Shown: positions 14,931 to 22,285 of the stretch, piece after piece | Layout of the letters: every line of letters begins with the position of its first letter | Position numbering within the stretch: the stretch's first letter is position 1 | NCBI GenBank assembly: GCA_902788205.1 | Contig: CADAJJ010000041.1 | Span: 1 to 33,712, forward strand | Source: RUG023 sp900315435 | GTDB lineage: Bacteria; Spirochaetota; Spirochaetia; Sphaerochaetales; Sphaerochaetaceae | Direction of reading: 5' to 3' | Length of the DNA: 33,712 bases | Made by a program: the position numbers and the translations under genes | Notes under the pieces: model-generated | Databases searched by the model: none | Seen by the model: the letters and a program-made list of their open reading frames with translations, nothing else | What the model was told of the DNA's origin: nothing

Positions 14931-15597
14931 GCAAAGCGCCGTCCTGATTGCCGAGGACATGGAAATCCTCAGGGAACACTATGCGGCCGTCGTCTCCAGC
15001 GACCCTTCGTTCACCATCGCGGCCAAGGTCTCCAGCGGAGCCGAGGCGACGGCCATCTGCGACGCGATTCCCGTCGACATCATCCTGATGGACATCGAGA
15101 TGGAGGACGCCACCGCGGGCATCCGGGCAACCGAGACGATCCTCTCTCGCCATCCCCAGGTCAAGGTGGTCTACCTGACCGCGCACGAAACCGAACAGAC
15201 CATCATCACCTCGATGGCGACCGGCGCGGTCGACTATCTGGTCAAGGGATGTACGGACGCCCATATGCTCGAGCACCTGCGGGGGGTAAGGAACGGAGCG
15301 CAGAACCTGGATGCCAAGATCCAAGGGATTGTCATGCGTGAGTACAAGCGGCTGCACAAGAGCGAGCAGGGACTGGTCTGGTTCATCACCAAGACTGGCA
15401 CTCTTACCCCGACCGAACGGGAACTGGTCCGGTACCTGCTGGACGGCTACAAGGTCAAGCAGATCGCAGAGGAACGCCACGTCGAGGTGGTCACCATCAA
15501 GACCCAGATCCACAGCCTGCTAGTCAAATTCCAATGCAAGCGGACGACCGAGGTGGTCCGCCTGATCGAGCAGCTGGGGCTCGCCGACCTGTTCTAG
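14923..15597 (+). CDS. NarL/LuxR-type response regulator
   Basis: A 224-aa regulator. The receiver domain (1-120) has the acidic pair E11-D12, the phosphorylation site D57 in IILMDIEMEDA, the threonine in VVYLTAHE and the lysine in DYLVKGCTD. The C-terminal LuxR-type helix-turn-helix (about 160-220) reads TPTERELVRYLLDGYKVKQI and VEVVTIKTQIHSLLVKFQCK. The start is GTG 14923, set by AAGGAGG 7 bases upstream, overlapping the kinase stop. The receiver-HTH linker contains an unusual FITKTGTL stretch. Its TAG stop shares bases with the stop of the convergent isomerase gene. Confidence 0.9.
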   Translation: MCKQSAVLIAEDMEILREHYAAVVSSDPSFTIAAKVSSGAEATAICDAIPVDIILMDIEMEDATAGIRATETILSRHPQVKVVYLTAHETEQTIITSMATGAVDYLVKGCTDAHMLEHLRGVRNGAQNLDAKIQGIVMREYKRLHKSEQGLVWFITKTGTLTPTERELVRYLLDGYKVKQIAEERHVEVVTIKTQIHSLLVKFQCKRTTEVVRLIEQLGLADLF

Positions 15598-16865
15598 CAC
15601 TTGCCAAGCGCCTGGAACATCCAGCGCTTGTACGCTTCCACACCTTCCTGGTCGAAGGGATTGATGCCGAGTATCGAACCGGAAAGATACGTGGCGAAAA
15701 GGAAGAAATAGGAAAGCGCCCCGTACTGGTAGGCGTCCAAGACGGGCACGTCGAAGACCAGGCAGGGAAATTTCGCACTGTGGGCCTTCAGCGTCGCAGC
15801 CTCGCTCGCCTTGTTCACCTCGCTGACACGCTTCCCGTCCAAATACCCAAACCGGTCATCCACCTCGTCCGGGGCCAGTCGCAACTCGGGACCGCCACAC
15901 TCCCCAAGGCGCAGGAAGGTCTCGAAGAGGATCTTCTTTCCTTCCTGGACATACTGCCCGATCGAGTGCAGGTCCTCGGAATTGCTGGAAGCGACAGGGA
16001 AGAGGCCCTTCCCCTCCTTTCCCTCGCTCTCGGCAAGAAGCTGCCGCCACCACCGGGCGAAGTAGTCGAAACGTGGTTCGAAGAAGGTAAGCATCTCCAG
16101 CTCGAAACCGCGCTGGGAAAGCAAATTGCGCGCCACCGCGTAACGCAGGGCAAGGTTGTCCGGGCTGTGGTCGTGCTGCAGGAAACCGGCCATCTCCCTG
16201 GCTCCCTCCACCATCGTCCGCACGTCAATCCCTCCCGCTGCCATCGGCAGCAACCCGACATCGGAGAACATCGAATACCTTCCTCCCACAGGAGAAGGGA
16301 ACTCGAGAAAGGTATATCCATGCGCTCTGGCAAGCTCCTCCAGATGGGAGCCAGGAGTCCCGGTCACGTAGATGTACCGGCTTGCACCGGCACCGTAGCG
16401 GCGTTCCAGCTCACCCCGGAACAGACGGAAGGCAAGTCCCGGTTCCAAGGTCTCGAAGTTCTTGGCGACCACGTCGATGGCGAAGGTATGTCCCTCAAGC
16501 GCGGCGAGCGTACGGGCGCTCTCGAAGGACGAGAGCGTGTTGCCCGCCCAGACAAGGGAAACGCCTCCCTCAGGTGTGAGCGCCTCGATGGCACCCCGGG
16601 CCCCTTGGTTGGACCCCCCGACGCCGATGACCACCAGGGTATCCACCTGTTCCTGCAAGCCACGGGAAAGACGGAGAATCCGGTCTATCCGGCCATCGCT
16701 GGCGAACGACTCGGGATGATACCAGCCAAGCACCCCATCATACCGCTTTTCTCCTGCAAGGATCCGTTCCAGCATGCCTTGCCGCTCCTTGCACGCCTTC
16801 GCCACCTCGTCCGCACAGAGGGTGGACGAATGGTCGACGATCGTGAATGAAATCCGCTTGCGCAT
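15594..16865 (-). CDS. Glucose-6-phosphate isomerase, short form (second copy)
   Basis: A 423-aa phosphoglucose isomerase of the short bacterial type (as in Firmicutes and Thermotoga), distinct from the 525-aa form at 779-2356. Signatures: LVVIGVGGSNQGARGAIEAL, IYVTGTPGSHLEELA, FPSPVGGRYSMFSDVGLLPM, SSNSEDLHSIGQYVQEGKK, and the C-terminal NPFDQEGVEAYKRWMFQ with the catalytic lysine. It has its own promoter and is divergent from the LacI-led operon, from which it is separated by palindromic sites, so the two are probably co-regulated. It may supply the isomerase step of that pathway, possibly for another hexose or hexosamine phosphate. The start is set by CGGAGGACG before ATG 16865. No terminator separates it from the convergent regulator gene. 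Confidence 0.88.
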   Translation of the reverse strand: MRKRISFTIVDHSSTLCADEVAKACKERQGMLERILAGEKRYDGVLGWYHPESFASDGRIDRILRLSRGLQEQVDTLVVIGVGGSNQGARGAIEALTPEGGVSLVWAGNTLSSFESARTLAALEGHTFAIDVVAKNFETLEPGLAFRLFRGELERRYGAGASRYIYVTGTPGSHLEELARAHGYTFLEFPSPVGGRYSMFSDVGLLPMAAGGIDVRTMVEGAREMAGFLQHDHSPDNLALRYAVARNLLSQRGFELEMLTFFEPRFDYFARWWRQLLAESEGKEGKGLFPVASSNSEDLHSIGQYVQEGKKILFETFLRLGECGGPELRLAPDEVDDRFGYLDGKRVSEVNKASEAATLKAHSAKFPCLVFDVPVLDAYQYGALSYFFLFATYLSGSILGINPFDQEGVEAYKRWMFQALGKC

Positions 16866-16885
16866 GGCGTCCTCCGTCAGCCGTA

Positions 16886-16913
16886 TCTTTATGACATTCC
16901 TGTCGGCTGTCAA
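16886..16913 (-). promoter_or_regulatory. Promoter of the second isomerase gene
   Basis: On the minus strand TTGACA (16913-16908), 16 bases, TAAAGA (16891-16886), 20 bases before the start codon. The perfect -35 and correct distance support it. Confidence 0.5.
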
Positions 16914-16966
16914 GAAAATTTTTGCATACCACTTTTCACCTTTGCCAGATGATTCCGGATATCTAT

Positions 16967-16986
16967 GGATTTATTGCAATAAATCC
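16967..16986. promoter_or_regulatory. Perfect 20-bp palindrome, operator candidate
   Basis: GGATTTATTGCAATAAATCC is fully self-complementary with no spacer and a central TTGCAA. It lies midway in the 219-base divergent region between the second isomerase gene and the LacI-type gene. A central C-G step in an even palindrome is typical of LacI-family operators, so it may bind the neighbouring regulator and control both directions. Confidence 0.5.
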
Positions 16987-17039
16987 GGCATTTCGCCCCT
17001 CTTGTTCGAAATTATTTGCATGTTTGTGAAAAATTTTTC

Positions 17040-17067
17040 TTTGCAAATGCAAAAACAGGCGTATACT
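17040..17067 (+). promoter_or_regulatory. Promoter with embedded TTTGCA-AA-TGCAAA palindrome
   Basis: The palindrome TTTGCAAATGCAAA (17040-17053) covers the -35 position, and TATACT (17062-17067) is a good -10, 16 bases from the TTTGCA used as -35. It shares the TTGCAA core with the 20-bp palindrome 70 bases upstream. A repressor bound here would block transcription of the operon, so autorepression by the LacI-type protein is the simplest reading. Confidence 0.5.
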
Positions 17068-17084
17068 ACAGGCAAGGAGTCTCT

Positions 17085-18110
17085 ATGGATGTCACTCTGA
17101 AAGATATCGCAAGCCAAGCGGGCGTCTCCATTTCCACGGTCAGCAGGGTCCTGAACCAGGGCCCGGACTTGGTGCATCCCACCGAGACCCAGCGCAAGAT
17201 CATCGAATGCGCACGTTCCCTCGGCTATGTTTCCCAGAAGATCAATACCTACCAGAGCATCGAGCGTCCCAGCTACCATATCGCCTGCATCTTCGCCTCC
17301 GACCATGAGAGCATCGCAAGCCCCTTCTTCTCGGAGCTGCATGACGGCCTGGTCGATGGGGTGAAGCAACTGGCAGGGCGCTACGACCTCTCTTTCGTCA
17401 CGCTGAACCTGACCGTGCCGGGGGTGGCGGCCGACCTCTCCAGCCCGCCTCTGGACGGCGCGATCCTTTTGGGCCGCATCACCAAGGAAACCATCGCCAT
17501 CCTGAAGAAGCAGGTTCCCCATATCGTCTATGCGGGGCTGAACCAGATCGGGGGCATCGACAACGTGGTCAGCGACATCCGCTTTGGCATCAAGGCGGTC
17601 ACCGACCGCCTGGTCGCTCTCGGCCACAGGAGGATCGCCTACATCGGCCCGACAGATCAGGACGGAACATTGGTCAACGAGTACCGCTATCAGACGTATG
17701 CCGAGACACTGGCCTCCCACGGAATCCCGTTGGACAAGCGTCTGGTGGCCGACTCCTACCTGGAGGCGAGTGATGGGTACAGGGCGACGATGCAGTTGTT
17801 CGAGACCGGGGCGAACCCCACCGCGATCATCTGCGGCAACGACAACCTGGCTATCGGGGTGACCAGGGCGCTCGCCAAGCGTGGGCTCTCCGTTCCCGAA
17901 GACATTTCACTGTTTGGCTATGACAATATTCCTGACTCGGCCTATCTTTCTCCATCTTTGAGTACCGTCGACGTGCCTAAGAGGGAAATCGGCCGGTATG
18001 CCCTGCGGCTCTTGCTGGACGCAATCGAAAACCACCGGGATTGGCCGATCACTGTCACCCTTCCCTTCAAACTGATCGAGCGGGAAAGCACCAAGGAGGT
18101 CTCTCGATGA
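17085..18110 (+). CDS. LacI-family transcriptional regulator
   Basis: A 341-aa regulator. The N-terminal helix-turn-helix is VTLKDIASQAGVSISTVSRV followed by the hinge segment. The rest is a periplasmic-binding-like effector domain with PFFSELHDGLVDGVKQLAG, GHRRIAYIGPTDQDGTLVNE, PTAIICGNDNLAIGVTRAL and SLFGYDNIPDSAYLSPSLST. AAGGAG precedes ATG 17085. First gene of the catabolic operon; its stop overlaps the phosphofructokinase ATG (ATGA). The effector is probably a sugar or sugar phosphate made by the downstream enzymes. Two palindromes with a TTGCAA core upstream are likely operators. Confidence 0.92.
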   Translation: MDVTLKDIASQAGVSISTVSRVLNQGPDLVHPTETQRKIIECARSLGYVSQKINTYQSIERPSYHIACIFASDHESIASPFFSELHDGLVDGVKQLAGRYDLSFVTLNLTVPGVAADLSSPPLDGAILLGRITKETIAILKKQVPHIVYAGLNQIGGIDNVVSDIRFGIKAVTDRLVALGHRRIAYIGPTDQDGTLVNEYRYQTYAETLASHGIPLDKRLVADSYLEASDGYRATMQLFETGANPTAIICGNDNLAIGVTRALAKRGLSVPEDISLFGYDNIPDSAYLSPSLSTVDVPKREIGRYALRLLLDAIENHRDWPITVTLPFKLIERESTKEVSR

Positions 18111-19261
18111 AACGCACGCTCCTGATCGCCCATGGCGGGGGTCCGACCGCCGTCATCAACGCCTCGCTCTACGGAGCGATTGAGCAGGCCCGGGAGAGCG
18201 GCGCCTTCTCCCGGATTCTCGCCTGCCGGCGGGGAATCGCCAGCGGTTCCTTCATCGACCTGAGCGAAGTACCGGAAACCAAGCTGGCCCTGCTGCCCTA
18301 CACTCCTGGCTCGGCAATCGGCACGGGAAGGACCCCGATCGACGAGGAAGGTTACGTGAAGCTTGTCAACACGTTCCAGGGAATGGGCGTGACCGACATC
18401 CTCCTGACAGGAGGAAACGGGACGATGGACACGACGCGCAAGCTGGCCAAAGCCGGAAAGGCATGCGGGATCCTGGTGGATGGCATCCCAAAGACGATGG
18501 ACAACGACCTCTCGGGAACCGACCACGCCCCCGGCTATGGCTCGGCCGCGCGCTATCTTGCCGGCTCGGTCCGTGAGGTCGACCAGGACGTGAAGGGACT
18601 TTCCATCCATGTCGTCGTCATCGAGGCCTTCGGGCGGGATGCCGGCTGGATCACCGCCAGCAGCGCATTGGCGCGGACGGAGAGGGGCGACGGTCCCGAC
18701 ATGATCCTCTGTCCGGAGACCCCCTTCGAGGAAGAACGATTCCTCAGCCGCGTGCAGGACTTGTATGACGAGAAGAAGGGTGTGGTCGTCGTTGCCAGCG
18801 AAGGGTTGCGCTATGCCGATGGCAAACCGATTGTCGAGCCAGTCTTCCAGACCGGACGCAGCGTCTATTTCGGGGATGTCTCGGCCCACCTGTCCCAGCT
18901 GGTCACCCGCCGCCTCGGCATCAAGAGCCGCAGCGAGAAGCCAGGCATCCTCGGCCGCGCCTCGGTACGCTGGGCGAGCGACGTAGACCGCATGGAGGCG
19001 ATTGGCTGCGGTCGGGCTTCGGTAGAGGCGCTTCTTGCGGGCAAAAGCGGGTGGATGAGCACGATTACCCGGCTCTCCACCGAGCCCTACCGGACAAGCA
19101 TCGACCTGATTCCCATCGAAGACGCCGTACTGCAGGCGAAGACGCTCCCCAAGGCGTATCTCGATGGCGAGCATTACGACGTGAGCGATGCCTTCACCCA
19201 ATGGCTCAGGCCTCTGGTGGGGGACGACCTCGGGTCCTTCATTTCGTTTCTCAACACATAA
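18107..19261 (+). CDS. Phosphofructokinase (PfkA superfamily, donor uncertain)
   Basis: A 384-aa PfkA-type kinase that should phosphorylate a hexulose 6-phosphate at C1. Motifs: TLLIAHGGGPTAVINASLYG at the N-terminus, LLTGGNGTMDTT (100-110), GIPKTMDNDLSGTDHAPGYG (126-145, with the catalytic aspartate in TMDND) and IEAFGRDAGWITA. The usual GGDG is GGNG, so the Mg-binding aspartate (D103 in E. coli) is asparagine. The next position is glycine, as in ATP enzymes, while IPK has the lysine typical of pyrophosphate enzymes. The donor, ATP or pyrophosphate, therefore cannot be read off. AAGGAGG precedes the ATG. Fructose 6-phosphate is the default substrate, with tagatose 6-phosphate possible in this context. 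Confidence 0.85.
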   Translation: MKRTLLIAHGGGPTAVINASLYGAIEQARESGAFSRILACRRGIASGSFIDLSEVPETKLALLPYTPGSAIGTGRTPIDEEGYVKLVNTFQGMGVTDILLTGGNGTMDTTRKLAKAGKACGILVDGIPKTMDNDLSGTDHAPGYGSAARYLAGSVREVDQDVKGLSIHVVVIEAFGRDAGWITASSALARTERGDGPDMILCPETPFEEERFLSRVQDLYDEKKGVVVVASEGLRYADGKPIVEPVFQTGRSVYFGDVSAHLSQLVTRRLGIKSRSEKPGILGRASVRWASDVDRMEAIGCGRASVEALLAGKSGWMSTITRLSTEPYRTSIDLIPIEDAVLQAKTLPKAYLDGEHYDVSDAFTQWLRPLVGDDLGSFISFLNT

Positions 19262-19276
19262 ACAAGGAGTCAACCT

Positions 19277-19995
19277 ATGATCAACTACCAGGCAACAGGC
19301 GAAGCGCTTACCAAGGGGAAAATTCCCGTCAAGCTCTTCCCTTCCAGCGCGGCTATCTTCCAGGCGATGGCGCGGGACATGGCCGACACCATCAAGGAAC
19401 ACAACGCCAAAGGACTGGCAACCACCTTCATCCTGCCGGTCGGACCGGTCGGACAGTACCCCTACTTCGTCGACTTGGTGAATCAGGAACGCATCAGTCT
19501 GAAGCAGTGCCATTTCCTCAACATGGACGAATACCTGACCGACAGCCAGGAATGGATTCCCGCCTCCGATCCGCTCTCCTTCCGTGGAGCGATGAGACCA
19601 TCGACAAACTTGGAGGAGTCGACGCCACCTATGGCGGCATCGGCATCAACGGCCACGTCGCCTTCAACGAGGCCGAGGAGCATACCAGCGCCACCGTCTT
19701 TGCCAAGCGCGAGACCCGCATCGTCACCATGACGCCGGAGACCCGCGTCGCCAACGCCATCGGTTCCCTTGGCGGAGCCATCGACCAGATGCCACGGTAC
19801 GCGGTGACCATCGGCATGCGCCAGATTCTCGCCTCGAAACGGATTGTGCTGGGGGTCTTCCGCACCTGGCACCGCGCGGTGCTCAGAGAGGCCATTTTCG
19901 GTCCTGTCTCGGCAGCATTCCCGGTAACCCTCCTGCAGAGGCACCCAGACAGCGTGATCATGGCCAACGACGTCGCCGCGGAGAGACCGTTCTGA
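19277..19995 (+). pseudogene. Glucosamine-6-phosphate deaminase-like gene, internal deletion and frameshift
   Basis: Two parts of a NagB-family (COG0363) protein are in different frames. Part one starts at ATG 19277 (AAGGAG upstream) and runs to LSFRG near 19585, including FILPVGPVGQYPYFVDLV and CHFLNMDEYL with the catalytic aspartate. Part two resumes near 19590 as SDETIDKLGGVDATYGGIGI followed by NGHVAFNEAEEHTS and reads to TGA 19993-19995. Family members have a segment of roughly 35-45 residues between these blocks, which is missing here; the frame change requires a loss of 3n+1 bases. The first frame meets a stop some distance after 19732. Even before the break it was atypical: GINGH has asparagine where NagB has catalytic aspartate 141. 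It should convert an aminosugar phosphate to a ketose phosphate and ammonia. Its stop overlaps the nagA ATG (TGATG). Confidence 0.75.
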
Positions 19996-21131
19996 TGATC
20001 ATCAAAGGAGCACGAGTCTACCGAGACCACCAGTTCACCGATAGCGACATCCGCCTGCAGGATGGAAAGATCATGGAAATCGCACCTCACCTCGAAGGGG
20101 TCGACGTCATAGACGCCCGCGGCCTACGGGCGCTTCCCGGATTCATCGACATCCATACCCACGGGGGCATGCACGTCGACGTCAACCACATCACCAAGGA
20201 AAGCCTGGATTCCCTCTGCCGTTTCTTTGCCAGCGTGGGCACCACATCGTTCCTTGCCAGCGTCATGACCGACACCCATGAGAAGACCCTGCAGCTGCTC
20301 GACTTGCTGGGAAGCGAAAGTGGCAAGGCACGAAAGGGAGCCACTCTGCTCGGCATCCATCTGGAGGGTCCCTTTCTCTCCCCCGCTTACAAGGGGGCCA
20401 TGCCGGAAAGATGCCTGAAAAAGGGTGATGCCGGATTGCTGGAAGAGTATCTCCAGTGCGCAAAGGGCAATGTGCGGTATGTGACCATCGCCCCGGAGGT
20501 CGAGGGAGCCATCCCCCTGATCGAGCGCTTCCACGACCGGATTCCCTTCGCCATCGGCCACAGCGGGGCCGACTTCGAGACTGCCATGCGGGCGATCCGG
20601 GCAGGCGCGGTCAGCACCACCCACCTGTTCAACGCCATGGGCCTCTTCCACATGCACCGGCCGGCGATCAGCGGTGCCGCACTGCTTTCGGACATTTACG
20701 TCGAGACCATCTGCGACGGACGCCACCTGCATCCGGCGACGGTCGCCCTCGTCCTGAAGACAAAGGGATGGGACAAGGTGGTCGCCATCACCGACTGCAT
20801 CATGGCCACCGGACTTCCCGACGGGGAGTACCAGCTCGGACAGGATGAAGTGATCGTCAAGGACGGGGACGCGAAGACCCCGGAAGGAGTACGCGCAGGC
20901 AGCACGCTGACCACCATCCAGGCGCTGAGGAACATCATGGCCTACACCCAAGCGCCCATGGAGAAGGTCGTCCCCCTGCTTACCGAAAACCCCGCCAAGC
21001 TGATCGGGGTATGGAACACAAAAGGCTCCATCACGCCAGGCAAGGATGCCGACCTGCTGTTGGTTGATGGAGAAGCACACATCAAGGCCACCATCATCGG
21101 TGGCCGGATCGTCTACAAGGAGCACACATGA
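19995..21131 (+). CDS. nagA: N-acetylglucosamine-6-phosphate deacetylase
   Basis: A 378-aa cytoplasmic amidohydrolase that removes acetate from N-acetylhexosamine 6-phosphate. Family residues are in place: HTH at 54-56 in GFIDIHTHGG, E124 in GIHLEGPFLSPAYKGAM, H189 in AIGHSGADF, H210 in STTHLFNAMG, the substrate loop ICDGRHLHP, and the catalytic D267 in AITDCIMATG. Length is typical. ATG 19995 overlaps the preceding stop and its own stop overlaps the aldolase ATG. The GlcNAc or GalNAc isomer specificity is not visible; NagA and AgaA are alike. Confidence 0.9.
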   Translation: MIIKGARVYRDHQFTDSDIRLQDGKIMEIAPHLEGVDVIDARGLRALPGFIDIHTHGGMHVDVNHITKESLDSLCRFFASVGTTSFLASVMTDTHEKTLQLLDLLGSESGKARKGATLLGIHLEGPFLSPAYKGAMPERCLKKGDAGLLEEYLQCAKGNVRYVTIAPEVEGAIPLIERFHDRIPFAIGHSGADFETAMRAIRAGAVSTTHLFNAMGLFHMHRPAISGAALLSDIYVETICDGRHLHPATVALVLKTKGWDKVVAITDCIMATGLPDGEYQLGQDEVIVKDGDAKTPEGVRAGSTLTTIQALRNIMAYTQAPMEKVVPLLTENPAKLIGVWNTKGSITPGKDADLLLVDGEAHIKATIIGGRIVYKEHT

Positions 21132-22285
21132 GTCTTATTCCGATGCGTCCCATCCTGGACGCCACCGACACCTACTCGTACGCCCAGGGCGCGTTCAACG
21201 TCAACGCGGTCGCGCAAGCCCAGGCAGTCATCGAGATCCACAATCTCTTCCGTTCTCCCGCTATCCTGCAAGGGGCGGACCTGGCCAACGGCTTCATGGG
21301 GGGCCGCAAGGACTTTCAGAACGCCACGGTCGAGGACAAGAAGTTGGGCGCATTGAACATCGCCCGGGCGGTCAAGCAGTTTGCCAAGGATGTCCCCATC
21401 CCGGTCGCGCTGCACCTGGACCATGGACGGAACCTGGACAGCGTCAAGGCCGCGATTGATGGTGGCTACACCAGCGTCATGATAGACGGCTCGTCCCTGC
21501 CGCTGGAAGACAATATCGCCCTGACCCGCGAGGTGGTCAGGTACGCCCACCCGCTCGGGGTCACCGTCGAAGGGGAACTCGGCGTGCTTGCCGGTGTCGA
21601 GGACCACGTTTTCAGCGAGACCAGCACCTACACCAACCCGCTGACCGCCATACGCTTCCTCAAGGCGACCAAGGTCGATGCTCTGGCAATCAGCTATGGC
21701 ACCCAGCATGGAGCGAACAAGGGTAAGAATCCCAAGATCCGCAAGGAAATCGCCATCGCCATCAAGGAGTGCATGCGCCACGAGGGAATCCAGGGTGTCC
21801 TCGTCTCCCACGGCTCTTCCACCGTCCCCCAGAACGTGGTCGAGGCGATCAACAAGCTGGGCGGCGACATCCAGGACGCCGGCGGCATCAGCATCGAGCA
21901 GCTGGTCGAGGTGTCGCACCTCGGCATCGGCAAGATTAATGTCGACACCGACATCCGGCTGGCGGTGACCCGCAACATCCGGGAATATTTCCTCGAGGAT
22001 ACCGCACGGCAGCAAGAGCCATCGGTCAAAGGGGTCTGGGACTTGCTGAGCGCCAATCCCAAGTTCTTCGATCCCCGTCAGTACATGACGCCCCTGATGG
22101 ACACCATGATGTACGGCACGCTGCCCAGCGAGGCGGTCGCCGAGCTGATGGAAAGGGTCAAACGCGGAGTCAAGGAGGCGGTCGGCACCCTGATCGTCCA
22201 GTTCGGTTCCGTGGACAAGGCAAGCAAGGTCAGGATGCGAAGCCTTGAGGAAATGGCCGACTACTACAAGCAGGAAGGTATCTGA
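21128..22285 (+). CDS. Class II ketose-bisphosphate aldolase
   Basis: A 385-aa zinc-dependent aldolase, which should cleave a ketohexose 1,6-bisphosphate into dihydroxyacetone phosphate and glyceraldehyde 3-phosphate. Conserved points: GAFNVNAVAQAQAVIE, ALHLDHGRNLDSVKAAIDGG with catalytic D98 and zinc ligand H99, VTVEGELGVLAG, H194 in SYGTQHG, H228 in LVSHGSS, and KINVDTDIRLAVT. It is about 100 residues longer than GatY/KbaY/FbaA of the short type, with extra sequence early (LANGFMGGRKDFQNA) and a long C-terminal helical tail. Fructose- and tagatose-bisphosphate aldolases of this family are hard to tell apart by eye. CAAGGAG precedes the ATG; both ends overlap neighbours. Confidence 0.87.
   Translation: MSLIPMRPILDATDTYSYAQGAFNVNAVAQAQAVIEIHNLFRSPAILQGADLANGFMGGRKDFQNATVEDKKLGALNIARAVKQFAKDVPIPVALHLDHGRNLDSVKAAIDGGYTSVMIDGSSLPLEDNIALTREVVRYAHPLGVTVEGELGVLAGVEDHVFSETSTYTNPLTAIRFLKATKVDALAISYGTQHGANKGKNPKIRKEIAIAIKECMRHEGIQGVLVSHGSSTVPQNVVEAINKLGGDIQDAGGISIEQLVEVSHLGIGKINVDTDIRLAVTRNIREYFLEDTARQQEPSVKGVWDLLSANPKFFDPRQYMTPLMDTMMYGTLPSEAVAELMERVKRGVKEAVGTLIVQFGSVDKASKVRMRSLEEMADYYKQEGI

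Noticed and set aside
17942..19513. 523-codon minus-strand frame over the phosphofructokinase gene
   Set aside because: Antisense shadow; it spans three plus-strand genes and lacks motifs.
19277..19995. Programmed ribosomal frameshift in the NagB-like gene
   Set aside because: A slip would not restore the 35-45 missing residues, and there is no slippery heptamer or pseudoknot at the junction; a deletion explains it better.
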